Part shown: piece after piece, positions 8,638-20,684 of the stretch
How positions within the stretch are numbered: position 1 is the stretch's first letter
Layout of the letters: every line of letters begins with the position of its first letter
From: Qipengyuania gaetbuli
GTDB taxonomy: Bacteria; Pseudomonadota; Alphaproteobacteria; Sphingomonadales; Sphingomonadaceae
Assembly: GCF_009827315.1 (NCBI RefSeq)
Contig: NZ_WTYF01000004.1
Coordinates: 1,364,001-1,428,000, forward strand
Reading direction: 5' to 3'
DNA length: 64,000 bases
The notes under the pieces: generated by a model
The model's input: only the letters and a program-made list of their open reading frames with translations
Database searches by the model: none
Told to the model about the DNA's origin: nothing
Translations under genes and position numbers: made by a program

Positions 8638-9500
8638 AAATCGCCTTCATCGGCCTCGGCAACATGGGCGGCGGGATGGCCGCGAACCTCGTCAAGGCGG
8701 GGCACGAGGTGAACGCATTCGACCTGTCCGAAGCGGCGCTTGCAGCGGCCAAGGAGAATGGCTGCGCGACCTTCACCGATGCCAGCGAGGCCGTGCAGGG
8801 CGTCGACGGCGTCGTGACCATGCTGCCCAATGGCGGGATCGTGAAATCGGTCTACGAAGGCAGCGTGATCGGCAAGGCACCGGCAGGCGCGGTCCTGCTC
8901 GACTGCTCGACCATCGATGTCGCCACCGCAAAGGAAGTCATCGCTAAGGCGGAGGCAGCCGGATACGACATGGTCGACGCGCCCGTTTCGGGCGGTATCG
9001 CGGCAGCCAATGGCGGCACGCTCACCTTCATGGTCGGTGGCACCGACAAGGCGTTCCAGCGCGCCAGCGAAGTGCTCGACCCAATGGGCAAGGCCGTGAT
9101 CCACGCAGGCGATGCAGGTGCGGGCCAGACTGCCAAGATCTGCAACAACATGCTGCTCGCCATCACCATGATCGGCACTGCCGAGGCCATGACCATGGCG
9201 AAGAAGCTCGGCCTCGACCCGCAGAAGTTCTACGAGATTTCCAGCGTGTCGAGCGGCTACAACTGGTCGCTCAATGCCTACACGCCGCTACCCGGCGTTG
9301 GCGTGCAGAGCCCGGCGGACAATGACTACCAGGGCGGATTTGCCACCGCGCTGATGCTCAAGGACCTGCGGCTCGCGATGGAGGCCGCTGCCAGCGTCGA
9401 TGCGACGACCGTCCTTGGTTCGCAGGCGGCGGAGATCTACGAGGCTTTTGCCGAGCAGAACGGCGCACTCGATTTCTCGGCAGTGATCAAGACCCTCTGA
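8634..9500 (+). CDS. mmsB: 3-hydroxyisobutyrate dehydrogenase
   Basis: The 288-residue beta-hydroxyacid dehydrogenase oxidises 3-hydroxyisobutyrate to methylmalonate semialdehyde with NAD+. The N-terminal dinucleotide-binding motif GLGNMGGGMA, the substrate loop DAPVSGG, the catalytic lysine segment GQTAKICNN and the C-terminal PADNDYQGGF segment are all in place. ATG 8634 overlaps the stop of the small membrane gene. The product feeds MmsA, encoded 5 kb upstream on the same strand, completing valine breakdown to propionyl-CoA. Its 3' end overlaps the convergent Nmad3-like gene by 14 bases. Confidence 0.95.
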   Translation: MKIAFIGLGNMGGGMAANLVKAGHEVNAFDLSEAALAAAKENGCATFTDASEAVQGVDGVVTMLPNGGIVKSVYEGSVIGKAPAGAVLLDCSTIDVATAKEVIAKAEAAGYDMVDAPVSGGIAAANGGTLTFMVGGTDKAFQRASEVLDPMGKAVIHAGDAGAGQTAKICNNMLLAITMIGTAEAMTMAKKLGLDPQKFYEISSVSSGYNWSLNAYTPLPGVGVQSPADNDYQGGFATALMLKDLRLAMEAAASVDATTVLGSQAAEIYEAFAEQNGALDFSAVIKTL

Positions 9501-10209
9501 TTTCCTCGATGATCGCCGCGAGCCAGTCTCGCGGCGCTTTCCGGCGTCCGATATCGGCCACGAATTCCTGCCCGCGCGCGACGCTGCGCAGGCGGCCTCC
9601 GCGCAGCCAGCGATCGGGCCGGTCGTGATAGCTCAGGCCGCCGGGCTTCAGCCACGCCGGCCGGTGCCAGATCGATGGCGGTCCTTCTTGCACCGTAAGC
9701 CGCAAGGCATCGCTCGCCCGCGCCGCTACCTGCCCGTGTCCCGAATAGACGGTGTCGTTGCTGCCATGCATGGCGAGCGCGTGCGGATGGCCGCGTTCGA
9801 CCAGCCAATCGGGCGCTCCGCCAGCGAGCGGGATGATGTCCTCGATCTCGAGAAAGCCGAAAATCCGGTGGTGCGGATCGCCGCCATTTTCGCGGAAGAG
9901 GCCGAAGAAGAGGAACACGTCCCCCACTCCCACGCCGCGGTTTTCGAGATGGGTTTGTGCCGCCCCGACCTGGCCGAACAGGCAGCGTCCTTTCTCCACG
10001 AACATGGGATCGTGGTGGCAGGCCTCCTGCGCGCCATACCGGCCGCGGCTTGCCGCGTGGGCATGGTCGCCAAGGCCGAGATCGCCATACGTCGTATCCG
10101 AAGCCGCGCCAGCGGGGATCGGCAGGCTGACAGGCGCGCCGCCCACGATAGGCGAAGGTCCTCCGCCTGCCGCGCTATCGAAGCCCTTCCTGCTGAAGAT
10201 GATCCGCAT
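9487..10209 (-). CDS. Nmad3-like putative nucleotide modification protein
   Basis: This 240-residue protein begins MRIIFSRKGFDS, continues with GGGPSPIVGG and a histidine-rich GLGDHAHA segment, and has a central block reading HHDPMFVEKGRCLFGQVG followed by GVGVGDVFLFFGLF. From memory this matches the family annotated as nucleotide modification associated domain 3 (Nmad3), found in phages and bacteria near DNA base-modification genes. No activity has been shown for the family as far as I know. The start at 10209 was chosen over one eight codons upstream because the conserved domain begins there. It is divergent from a nucleotidyltransferase gene 64 bases away. No methylase, nuclease or phage gene is nearby. 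Confidence 0.6.
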   Translation of the reverse strand: MRIIFSRKGFDSAAGGGPSPIVGGAPVSLPIPAGAASDTTYGDLGLGDHAHAASRGRYGAQEACHHDPMFVEKGRCLFGQVGAAQTHLENRGVGVGDVFLFFGLFRENGGDPHHRIFGFLEIEDIIPLAGGAPDWLVERGHPHALAMHGSNDTVYSGHGQVAARASDALRLTVQEGPPSIWHRPAWLKPGGLSYHDRPDRWLRGGRLRSVARGQEFVADIGRRKAPRDWLAAIIEEIRGS

Positions 10210-10273
10210 GACGCTCTCGCTGCCCGTCGGCACAGGTCATGACAAGAGGCCTGTTGCTGGTTAGAGCCACATT

Positions 10274-11074
10274 ATGAGCCTGAACGAGAACCAAAAAGTC
10301 ACTGCTCTGGTCCTGGCCGGCAAGCGCTCGGGAGCGCTCGACCCCTTGGCCGAGGCGGCGGGTGTCGCGCAAAAATGCGTCGTCCCGGTCGCGGGAAAGC
10401 CGCTGATCGAACACGTGGTCACTGCCCTGGCGCATTGCCCCGAGGTGAGCAGCATCCGCGTGGTCGCGCACGAGCCTGACGAAATCGCTGCAATCGATGC
10501 GGTCGCGGCGCTGGTCGCGCAAGGCCGCCTCACTTTCCGGACCGGCGCACACAATCTCGTCGACAGTATCTTTGCAGGCGCGGAAGGAGCCTCGTTCCCG
10601 CTTGTCGTCACCACCGCCGACAACTGCTTGTGGCGGGCCGAAGATTATTCCGAATTCATCGCCAAAGCGCTGTCCGCCGGAGCCGACGCCGGCGCCGCCC
10701 TCGCCCGCAAGGAAGACGTGCAGGCCGCCGATCCGCGCGGACAGGCGAAATTCTACCAGTTCGCCGATGGTGGCTTTTCCAATTGCAACACCTACTGGGT
10801 CGGCAGCGAAAAGGCGCTGAAGGCTGCCGAAGTCATGCGCGGCGGCGGGCAGTTCGTGAAGCACCCGATGCGCATCGCGCAGGCCTTCGGCTTCATGAAC
10901 CTGATCCGCTTCTACCTCGGCAACGGCACGCGCGAGAAGCTGTTCGGCCAGGTCGGCCGCCGCATGGGACTGAAGATGGAACCGGTCGTCATGTCGAGCG
11001 GCACATGCGCCATCGACGTCGACAACCGGCGCACCTGGGAGGTCACCGACCGGTTGCTGCGCGAACGCAGCTGA
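10274..11074 (+). CDS. MobA-like NTP transferase family protein
   Basis: This 266-residue protein has a GT-A nucleotidyltransferase fold. The N-terminal nucleotide loop reads ALVLAGKRSG (residues about 11-20), followed by VPVAGKPLIEHVV with the lysine that normally contacts the sugar-phosphate or cofactor. The metal-binding region is TTADNC in place of a classical DxD. The C-terminal half has a membrane-leaning stretch (FGFMNLIRFYLGNG) and ends with ID-rich segments. Related enzymes act on molybdenum cofactor, isoprenoid precursors or sugar phosphates; I cannot name the substrate. It converges with gcvPB, and both stop codons sit inside a 12-base palindrome. Confidence 0.7.
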   Translation: MSLNENQKVTALVLAGKRSGALDPLAEAAGVAQKCVVPVAGKPLIEHVVTALAHCPEVSSIRVVAHEPDEIAAIDAVAALVAQGRLTFRTGAHNLVDSIFAGAEGASFPLVVTTADNCLWRAEDYSEFIAKALSAGADAGAALARKEDVQAADPRGQAKFYQFADGGFSNCNTYWVGSEKALKAAEVMRGGGQFVKHPMRIAQAFGFMNLIRFYLGNGTREKLFGQVGRRMGLKMEPVVMSSGTCAIDVDNRRTWEVTDRLLRERS

Positions 11075-11078
11075 CCGG

Positions 11079-12650
11079 TCAGGCCATGTTCGGGTCGTTC
11101 CAGGCGAGCACCGGCTTGCGGGCGGCCTGGGTTTCGTCGAGGCGGCGACGCGGCGCGTAGTGCGGCGCGGTCTTCATCGTCTCGTCACCCGCCTTCGCCC
11201 GTTCCGCAACGCTGCGCAGCGCCATGATGAACTGGTCGAGCGCCGCCTTGCTCTCGGTCTCGGTCGGCTCCACCAGCATCGCGCCATGCACCACCAGCGG
11301 GAAATACATGGTCATCGGGTGGTAGCCCTCGTCGATCAGCGCCTTGGCGAGATCGAGCGTCGAGAGGCCCTCTGCAAAACCGTCGTCCGAGAACAGCGCC
11401 TCGTGCATGCACGGGCCGCTCGGCCCGAAAGGTGCATCGAGCACGTCGTCTAGGCTACGCAGGATGTAGTTGGCGTTGAGGACCGCGTCTTCCGCCACCT
11501 GCTTGAGACCGTCCGCGCCGTGGCTGAGGATATAGGTCAGCGCGCGGGTGAACATGCCCATCTGCCCGTGGAAGGCGGTCATGCGGCCGAAGGCCTGCAC
11601 ATGGCCGTAATCGGCAGCGTTCTCTTCCTCGACGAGGTGGACCACTCCGTCGGCAGTGCGCGCCGTGAACGGCAGCGGACCGAAGGGCGACAGGGCCTCG
11701 GACAGCACCACCGGGCCCGAACCCGGGCCGCCGCCGCCATGCGGGGTGGAGAAAGTCTTGTGCAGGTTGATGTGCATCGCATCGACGCCGAGGTCACCGG
11801 GGCGGACCTTGCCGACGATGGCGTTGAAGTTCGCGCCGTCGCAATAGACGAACCCGCCCGCCGCGTGCACCGCGTCCGAGATCGCCTTCATGTCGCGCTC
11901 GAACAGGCCGCAGGTGTTGGGATTGGTGATCATCACCGCGGCAACGTCGGGGCCGAGGCGGGCCTTCAGGGCCTCCAGGTCGACGCGCCCTTCCGGGGTC
12001 GCGGGGATGTCTTCCACCTCGTAGCCGGCAAAGGCGGCGGTGGCGGGATTGGTGCCATGGGCGCTTTCGGGCACCAGCACGACCTTGCGCGCATCGCCGC
12101 GCGCTTCGAGAGCGGCGCGAATGCACAGGATCCCGCACAGTTCGCCATGCGCGCCTGCCTTGGGGCTCATCGCGACGCCGTGCATGCCGGTCAGCTCGAT
12201 CAGCCAGTGAGCGAGCTCGTTGATGACTTCCAGCGCACCAGGCACGGTCTGCACCGGCTGGAGCGGATGGACATCGGCGAAGCCGGGCATCCGCGCGACC
12301 TTCTCGTTGAGGCGCGGATTGTGCTTCATCGTGCAGCTTCCGAGCGGGAAGAGGCCGAGATCGATGGCGTAGTTCTGGCGCGAGAGGCGCGTGTAGTGGC
12401 GCACGGTTTCCGGCTCGGACAGGCCGGGCAGGCCGATCGCTGCCGCACGCTCCAGATCGCCGAGGCGCGTGGCAGCGCCGGAAGGTTCGGGCAGGTCAAC
12501 GCCGGTCGTCTCGACATGGCCGATTTCGAACAGCAGCGGCTCTTCGAGCATCAGCGCACGGTTGCCGGTCACGGTGTCGGGGCCGCTCATAGCGTTGTGG
12601 TCCTGGACAGGGGTGCCGGGCTTCCAGCCGGACTGGTTGGGCGCGTTCAT
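11079..12650 (-). CDS. gcvPB: Glycine dehydrogenase (decarboxylating) subunit 2
   Basis: This 523-residue beta subunit is the PLP-carrying half of the two-subunit glycine decarboxylase (P-protein). The cofactor lysine is about residue 298 in [14 protein letters not shown], and CDGANFNAI and [11 protein letters not shown] are family hallmarks. With GcvPA it decarboxylates glycine and passes the aminomethyl group to the lipoyl arm of GcvH. The ATG at 12650 overlaps the gcvPA stop by four bases (ATGA), so the subunits are translated in step. It is the last gene of gcvT-gcvH-gcvPA-gcvPB. Confidence 0.95.
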   Translation of the reverse strand: MNAPNQSGWKPGTPVQDHNAMSGPDTVTGNRALMLEEPLLFEIGHVETTGVDLPEPSGAATRLGDLERAAAIGLPGLSEPETVRHYTRLSRQNYAIDLGLFPLGSCTMKHNPRLNEKVARMPGFADVHPLQPVQTVPGALEVINELAHWLIELTGMHGVAMSPKAGAHGELCGILCIRAALEARGDARKVVLVPESAHGTNPATAAFAGYEVEDIPATPEGRVDLEALKARLGPDVAAVMITNPNTCGLFERDMKAISDAVHAAGGFVYCDGANFNAIVGKVRPGDLGVDAMHINLHKTFSTPHGGGGPGSGPVVLSEALSPFGPLPFTARTADGVVHLVEEENAADYGHVQAFGRMTAFHGQMGMFTRALTYILSHGADGLKQVAEDAVLNANYILRSLDDVLDAPFGPSGPCMHEALFSDDGFAEGLSTLDLAKALIDEGYHPMTMYFPLVVHGAMLVEPTETESKAALDQFIMALRSVAERAKAGDETMKTAPHYAPRRRLDETQAARKPVLAWNDPNMA

Positions 12651-14008
12651 GCGAGCACCTCCTCGAGCGCGGAGGCAAGGGTTTCGACGTCCTCCTCCGT
12701 GGTGGTTTCGGTGACCGCGACCAGCAGGCCGTCGGCCAGTTCCTCGTTGTCCGGATAAAGCCGGCCCAGCGACACGCCGCCGAGAATGCCGCGGTCGGCC
12801 AGCTTGCGCACGACCTTGCGCGCGTCCTGGCCGAGGCGGACGGTGAATTCGTTGAAGAAGCTGTCGTTGAGCACGCTCACGCCGGGGACCTTGGCCAGCC
12901 GGTCGGCGGCGTGGCAGGCGAGGCGGTGGTTTTCCATCGCCAGGCGGCGCAGGCCCTTCTCGCCGAGCAGCGTCATGTGGACGCTGAATGCGAGCGCGCA
13001 GAGGCCCGAGTTGGTGCAGATGTTGCTCGTCGCCTTCTCGCGGCGGATGTGCTGCTCGCGGGTCGAAAGGGTAAGCACGAAGCCGCGCTTGCCCTCGGCA
13101 TCGACAGTCTCGCCGCACAGGCGGCCGGGCATCTGGCGCACGTGCTTGGGATCGCGCACCGCAAAAAGGCCGAGGTAGGGACCGCCGAACTGGAGGCCCA
13201 CGCCGATCGACTGGCCTTCGCCCACAACGATATCCGCACCCTGCTCACCCGGAGATTTGATCGCCCCCAGCGCCACCGGTTCGGTGTTGACGACAATCAG
13301 CAGCGCGCCCTTTTCATGCGCGGCATCGGCGATCTGCTGCAGGTCGGGCAGGCGACCGAGGATGTCGGGATACTGGACCACGACGCAGGAGGTCTGGTCG
13401 TCGATCCGCGCGATCAGGCCGTCATTGTCGGGGTGAGCCTGCAGTGCCGGGCGCGCATGGGCGATCTCGTCCTCGGTGAACTTCGCCATGGTCTTGACGA
13501 CCTCGGCATAGTGGGGGTGGAGCGCGCCCGAGAGTACGACGCGCTTCTTGCGCGTAACGCGCCCGGCCATGGCCACCGCTTCCCAGCACGCGGTCGAACC
13601 GTCGTACATCGAGGCATTGGCGACCGCACAGCCGTAAAGGCGGGCCACCTGCGTCTGGAATTCGAACAGCATCTGCAGCGTGCCCTGCGCGATTTCCGGC
13701 TGGTAGGGCGTGTAGGCGGTGAGGAATTCGCCGCGCTGGATGATGTGGTCGACGCTTGCCGGCACGTGGTGGCGATAGGCCCCTGCCCCGAGGAAGAAGG
13801 CCGCATCGGCCGCTGCGAGGTTCTTCTTCGACAGTTGCCGCATATGCTTTTCGACCGCCATTTCGCTGGCGTGCATCGGCAGGCCTTCGATCGGGCCGGA
13901 CAGGCGCGCCGCTTCCGGCACGTCTACGAACAGCGCATCCATATCGGGTGCACCGATCTTTTCCAGCATGGCCGAACGGTCGGCATCGGTAAGCGGCAGG
14001 TAACGCAT
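12647..14008 (-). CDS. gcvPA: Glycine dehydrogenase (decarboxylating) subunit 1
   Basis: This 453-residue alpha subunit of the P-protein has the N-terminal segment [10 protein letters not shown], then [27 protein letters not shown] and [14 protein letters not shown], all diagnostic of GcvPA. It lacks the PLP lysine, which is on GcvPB, as expected for the split form. The start 14008 lies 38 bases after gcvH. Expression should follow the glycine riboswitch ahead of gcvT, since no other promoter-sized gap occurs in the cluster. Confidence 0.95.
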   Translation of the reverse strand: MRYLPLTDADRSAMLEKIGAPDMDALFVDVPEAARLSGPIEGLPMHASEMAVEKHMRQLSKKNLAAADAAFFLGAGAYRHHVPASVDHIIQRGEFLTAYTPYQPEIAQGTLQMLFEFQTQVARLYGCAVANASMYDGSTACWEAVAMAGRVTRKKRVVLSGALHPHYAEVVKTMAKFTEDEIAHARPALQAHPDNDGLIARIDDQTSCVVVQYPDILGRLPDLQQIADAAHEKGALLIVVNTEPVALGAIKSPGEQGADIVVGEGQSIGVGLQFGGPYLGLFAVRDPKHVRQMPGRLCGETVDAEGKRGFVLTLSTREQHIRREKATSNICTNSGLCALAFSVHMTLLGEKGLRRLAMENHRLACHAADRLAKVPGVSVLNDSFFNEFTVRLGQDARKVVRKLADRGILGGVSLGRLYPDNEELADGLLVAVTETTTEEDVETLASALEEVLA

Positions 14009-14046
14009 CTTGGAAAAACCCCTAGTGCCCTTTGCGGGCAGTCAGA

Positions 14047-14418
14047 TCAGAGACCGTCGCAGAAGCTCTTGTAAGCAGCCTGGTCCATCAGGCCTTCGAG
14101 CTGCGACTTGTCGGAGACGGTCATGCGGAAGAACCAGCCGTCCTCTTCGGGCGAGCTGTTGACCAGTGCCGGATCGTCTTCGAGCGCGCCATTTGCTTCG
14201 GTCACTTCGCCGCTGATCGGCGCGTAGACGTCGCTCGCCGCCTTGACGCTTTCGACCACGGCGGCGTCCTTGCCCTTTTCGAGCATGGTGCCGACGCTCG
14301 GCAGTTCGACGAAGACGATGTCGCCGAGCTGGCCCTGTGCGTAATCGGTAATGCCGACCGTGGCGGTGTCGCCTTCGAGGTCGATCCATTCGTGTTCGTC
14401 GGTGAAGTAACGGGCCAT
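14047..14418 (-). CDS. gcvH: Glycine cleavage system H protein
   Basis: This 123-residue lipoyl carrier has the attachment lysine at K59 in [13 protein letters not shown] and the typical opening [10 protein letters not shown]. It shuttles the aminomethyl intermediate from the P-protein to the T-protein and electrons onward to lipoamide dehydrogenase, which is not encoded here. Length and motifs are standard. The start lies three bases after the gcvT stop, so the genes are tightly coupled. Confidence 0.97.
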   Translation of the reverse strand: MARYFTDEHEWIDLEGDTATVGITDYAQGQLGDIVFVELPSVGTMLEKGKDAAVVESVKAASDVYAPISGEVTEANGALEDDPALVNSSPEEDGWFFRMTVSDKSQLEGLMDQAAYKSFCDGL

Positions 14419-14421
14419 GTG

Positions 14422-15597
14422 TCAGTTCCCTCTGTGATAGCGATGGGGGACGAAGGGCATGGGTACGACCTTCGCCGGCAGTCTCTTGTTACGAACCTCG
14501 ATCTCGACCTCGGTTCCCGGTTCGGTATGGCTTTGCGCCAGATAGCCCATGGCGATGGGCGCGCAGAGCGTGGGCGAGAAGCCGCCGCTGGTGATGCGGC
14601 CGATCTGCTTGTCGCCGTCGAACACCAGCGCACCTTCGCGGGCGGGCAGGCGCCCTTCAAGCGAGAGGCCGACGCGCTTCTCCGCCGGACCTTCGTTGAA
14701 GACCTTCATCACGGCCTCGTGGCCCATCCAGCCACCTTCCTCGCGGCGCTTCTTGGTCAGCGCGAAGACGAGATCGGCGGATACCGGATCGGTTTCGGTA
14801 GTGATGTCGTGGCCGTAAAGGGGGAGGCCCGCTTCGAGGCGCAGGGAATCGCGCGCGCCGAGGCCGACCGGGCGAACCTCGATTTCGGCACACAGGCGAT
14901 CGCACAGGCTCTCGGCGAATTCGGCGGGCACGGAAATCTCGAACCCGTCCTCGCCGGTGTAGCCCGCGCGCGTGATTCGCAGTGGCCATTCACCGAAGTC
15001 GTACGTCACGCTTTCCATGAAGACCATGTCGTCGATGACGTTGCGCATGACGCGGTTGAGCGCGGTCGCGGCATTCGGACCCTGCAGCGCGATCAGCGCC
15101 TGTTCGTCGAGATGGGTCAGGGTGATTTCGTCGGGCAGGTGCTCGCGCAGATGGGCGATGTCGTCCCATTTGGTCGCACCGTTGACGACGAGGTAATAGG
15201 CCGGATCGCCCCAGTGCCCTTCGGTGCCGGTCTCCTCGTCGGCTTCGATCCAGGGCGTGGCATTGGTGACCATGAGGTCGTCGATGATCCCGCCGTTCTC
15301 GTCGATCAGCAGCGAATAGCGCACTTTGCCCGGCTTCAGCGAGGCGATTGCGCCGGGCAGCAGCTTCTCGAGCTCTTCCGCCACGTTCTCGCCGGTCAGC
15401 ATGAGCTGGCCCATGTGGCTCACGTCGAACAGGCCCGCCTGCGTGCGTGTCCATTCGTGTTCGGCAACGATGCCGTCGAACTGGATCGGCATTTCATAGC
15501 CGGCAAAGGGCACCATGCGCGCGCCCTTGCCGCGATGCCACGCGTCGAGCGGCAGCTTCTCGATTTCCTGCACAATGTCGTCGTTATCGTCGCTCAA
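14422..15597 (-). CDS. gcvT: Glycine cleavage system T protein (aminomethyltransferase)
   Basis: The 391-residue aminomethyltransferase moves the methylene group from lipoyl-GcvH to tetrahydrofolate, releasing ammonia and making 5,10-methylene-THF. The motifs GYEMPIQFDG, LFDVSHMGQL, ITRAGYTGEDGFEI and the C-terminal ITSGGFSP loop are characteristic. The best start is TTG 15597, with GAGGA seven bases upstream; starting later would remove the region just before the conserved LDAWHRGKGARMVPF. Its leader, about 60 bases upstream, is a tandem glycine riboswitch, so the whole gcv cluster should be induced by glycine. Confidence 0.95.
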   Translation of the reverse strand: MSDDNDDIVQEIEKLPLDAWHRGKGARMVPFAGYEMPIQFDGIVAEHEWTRTQAGLFDVSHMGQLMLTGENVAEELEKLLPGAIASLKPGKVRYSLLIDENGGIIDDLMVTNATPWIEADEETGTEGHWGDPAYYLVVNGATKWDDIAHLREHLPDEITLTHLDEQALIALQGPNAATALNRVMRNVIDDMVFMESVTYDFGEWPLRITRAGYTGEDGFEISVPAEFAESLCDRLCAEIEVRPVGLGARDSLRLEAGLPLYGHDITTETDPVSADLVFALTKKRREEGGWMGHEAVMKVFNEGPAEKRVGLSLEGRLPAREGALVFDGDKQIGRITSGGFSPTLCAPIAMGYLAQSHTEPGTEVEIEVRNKRLPAKVVPMPFVPHRYHRGN

Positions 15598-15656
15598 GAC
15601 CCGTCCTCAAAGCCAAGCATGGCAGCGCCCGGAGCGGACGCCGTTACAACCCATGC

Positions 15657-15847
15657 CCCCTCTGTCGGGTGACCTGAGAGACTGGCCTGCAAATGAGCAG
15701 GTTTACCCCTTCGGTGGCGCATCGCGACTGGCACGAAGCGCGCTTTCCAGAGTGTCGATGGCAGCGCACGGTCCTGAGGCCTGAGAGTTTCCGGGGCGGT
15801 TGCTCCTTCGGCGCTGGCGGGTGTCCCCGGACCAGCTCTCCCATGCG
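15657..15847 (-). promoter_or_regulatory. Tandem glycine riboswitch upstream of gcvT
   Basis: Read on the minus strand, this leader contains two copies of the glycine-aptamer core. Aptamer 1 (about 15845-15777) has GGGAGAGC, then GCCGAAGGAGCAA, and ends AAACTCTCAGGC. Aptamer 2 (about 15730-15657) has GCCACCGAAGGGGTAAAC, then CTCTCAGG and finally GACAGAGGG. These are the conserved blocks of the known gcvT-type riboswitch, in the usual two-aptamer arrangement with a linker of about 45 bases. It ends about 60 bases before the gcvT start and should switch on glycine cleavage when glycine is plentiful. The region 15598-15938 holds nothing else I can identify. Confidence 0.93.
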
Positions 15848-15938
15848 CGCCTGCCGCAGAATCGCTCCCGTGGCCGACGGGAAACGCCCTGCGCGATAAG
15901 CGGGGCGCGGTCAATTCCCTTGGGTAGCCGAAATGCGC

Positions 15939-17123
15939 CTATTTCCCCGCCCTCGCGGCCTTTCCCATCGCGCGGCGGACCAGCCTGACCTCTTCGGGTG
16001 CAAAACCGCCTTCGTCGGGCGCGGTGCGGTCGGGCACGGAGGAGGTGAAATAGGCGATGCCGCGCCCCCCGACCGGATCGAACCACAAGCCCGATCGCAG
16101 GCCATAGGCCTCTCCTGCATGGCCGACATAGGCCTTGCCGTCCCCGACGAGTGCGTCGGCACAGGGCGCGGGTCGCATCTGGATTGCCTGGAAGCCCAGT
16201 GCGTAGGCGCAGAAGAAGTCTTCTTCGTTCGGGGCGACAAGGCCCAGCGAAGTGCCGATCTGGCCCCAGCGGCGCGCCGAGACCACGCGTTCATCGACCG
16301 TGACCAGCGCTTGGCCGAGCCGTGCAAGGTCGAGCATCCCGATCCTCACCCCGCCCTGCGGCGAGAAGATCGAGGCATTGGTGCCCGGCACATAACCGTC
16401 GAGCGTACAGGGGATGCCCTCGGCGACGGGGAAAGTACAGTTGGGCGGGAGGTCTGCGGCATCGTCGCGCGCCACTTCGCCCGTGCTGCGATAGAGCGTC
16501 ACGGCCAGCGCAATGGTGTCCGGCTCGCAGCCGATCCAGTTGAGACAGGCATCGATGCCGAGCGGGGCAAAGACCAGCCGGTCGACGAGGCGGTCGTAGC
16601 GCTCCCCGCTCGCCGCCTCGAGCACGGTTGCCACCACGGGCGAGCCGAGATTGGCATATTCGAACGGCGCTTCGCCGGGCGGGGCCTCGGCATACCATGC
16701 GCCGGGTTCGGAAAGCTTCGCCTCGAGGCTTTCGCCGAGCGGGATGACATAGCCTGCACCGTCGCGCAGGCCGGAGCGGTGGGACAGGATCTGCGCGACC
16801 GTAACCGGTGCGTCGGGAAAGGCGGGATTGCGCAATTTCCAGCCGAGATAGCGTGACACGTCGGCGTAGGGATCGAACTTGCCTTCGTCCGCCAGCTTCA
16901 TCGCGGCGAGCGCCATGACCAGTTTCGAAATGCTCGCAATCCGCACCGGATCGTTCGCTTGGACCGCCCTGCCGCTGTCGCGGTCGGCCAGCCCCTCCAC
17001 GATAATCGGCTCCGCGCTCTCCGCATCGAAGACCACGGCAACCGACGCGGGCCGTTGCTGCGCCGGCAGGCTTGCGCAGGCCGGCAGCATCACGAGGGCG
17101 GCAATGGCAGGAGCGATCCGCAT
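15939..17123 (-). CDS. Serine hydrolase, class C beta-lactamase-like lipoprotein
   Basis: The 394-residue protein has a lipoprotein signal (VMLPAC, cysteine at residue 16) and a beta-lactamase/transpeptidase fold. The nucleophile motif SxxK is S64-K67 in ASISKLV, and the YxN motif is Y156-N158 in FEYANLG. A HAGEAYGLRSG segment near the C-terminus likely supplies the third motif. Relatives include esterases, D-aminopeptidases and penicillin-binding-like enzymes, so the substrate is unknown. The start 17123 was chosen to place the signal peptide at the N-terminus; a start seven codons upstream is also open. It is the last gene of the minus-strand methionine cluster, perhaps by read-through. Confidence 0.8.
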   Translation of the reverse strand: MRIAPAIAALVMLPACASLPAQQRPASVAVVFDAESAEPIIVEGLADRDSGRAVQANDPVRIASISKLVMALAAMKLADEGKFDPYADVSRYLGWKLRNPAFPDAPVTVAQILSHRSGLRDGAGYVIPLGESLEAKLSEPGAWYAEAPPGEAPFEYANLGSPVVATVLEAASGERYDRLVDRLVFAPLGIDACLNWIGCEPDTIALAVTLYRSTGEVARDDAADLPPNCTFPVAEGIPCTLDGYVPGTNASIFSPQGGVRIGMLDLARLGQALVTVDERVVSARRWGQIGTSLGLVAPNEEDFFCAYALGFQAIQMRPAPCADALVGDGKAYVGHAGEAYGLRSGLWFDPVGGRGIAYFTSSVPDRTAPDEGGFAPEEVRLVRRAMGKAARAGK

Positions 17124-17160
17124 GGTAGGCGACGATTGCCGCACCCTGCGCGCCTGTCAA

Positions 17161-18077
17161 TCAGGCGCGGTTGAGCCAGAGGAGATAGAGTGCCGAGAAT
17201 ACGATCCATCCGCCATCCAGCGTCTTCAGCCGCCGCGCGCCGAGCCACAGGGCTATGGGGCGCGCAAGGAAGCCGCCTAGTGCCGCACCGGGCCCTGCAA
17301 GCAGCACGACTTCCCACTGTATGGTGCCCGCATCGATATGCCAGATAGCGCCACTAATGACGCTGACCGAGGAGATCAGGCAGGCGGCACCCGTGCAAAG
17401 CAGCACCGGATAATGCCGGATGAAGAGATAGAGCGCGACCAGTTCGCCGATCCCGACGGAGAACAGGGCAGTGAGCACGCCGCCCGGGATCGCCAGGAGC
17501 AGCAGCACCATCAGGTCGAAGCGTTCGAGCCGTTCCTTCTCTGGCCGCGCGAGATTGACCGTCCATGTGGAGGCGATCAGCGCAATGCCGAGCAGGATCG
17601 AAAAGCCCTTGTAACCCATCAGCACCGCATGCTGGTCGAACGACGTCAGCCGCTGGGTCAGAAGCATGGCCGGCAGCGACAGGGCCAGGACGGCAAGCGC
17701 GACGGTGAAGAAATCGCGGGGCAGCACCTTCGCGTGCAGCGGCTCCGGCTCGGGCTGGTGATAGAGGCGATCGGTCCAGCGCAGCGCGCCCATCGTCATG
17801 CCGAAACTCTGGATGCACATGGAGACGCCGACCACCTGCAGCGGCTGCAGGTCCATCACGCTCCATTCGCGCAGTGCGTTGAAGACCGGCACGAAAACTA
17901 CGCCGCCGCCGGTGCCCGAGGTGTTCGCGATGATCGCTCCGATGACGCCGATGCCGGGCAGGAACCACAGCCGCGCCATCAGCTCCGGGTCGAAGGGAAC
18001 GGAAAGCAAAAGCAGGGCATAGGCGACCAGCAGCACGCAGCCGCCGATCACCACCAACCGCCCCTTGGGCAGCGCGC

Positions 18078-18102
<25 letters not shown>
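17161..18102 (-). CDS. TauE/SafE (TSUP) family permease
   Basis: This 313-residue inner-membrane protein has about eight hydrophobic segments. The repeated half-family signature is visible as [18 protein letters not shown] near residue 51 and [18 protein letters not shown] near residue 208. TSUP permeases move small sulfur-containing or organic anions, for example sulfite, sulfoacetate or taurine-derived compounds. The start at 18102 overlaps the 3' end of metH2 by 25 bases. That placement in a methionine cluster suggests a sulfur compound as substrate, which is inference. No strong ribosome-binding site is visible, so coupling to metH2 translation is likely. Confidence 0.8.

Positions 18103-20683
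<2,581 letters not shown>

Positions 20684-20684
<1 letters not shown>

Noticed and set aside
14032-15672. Open frame of about 546 codons on the plus strand
   Set aside because: Antisense to gcvH and gcvT, and it would also cover part of the riboswitch leader; no family features.
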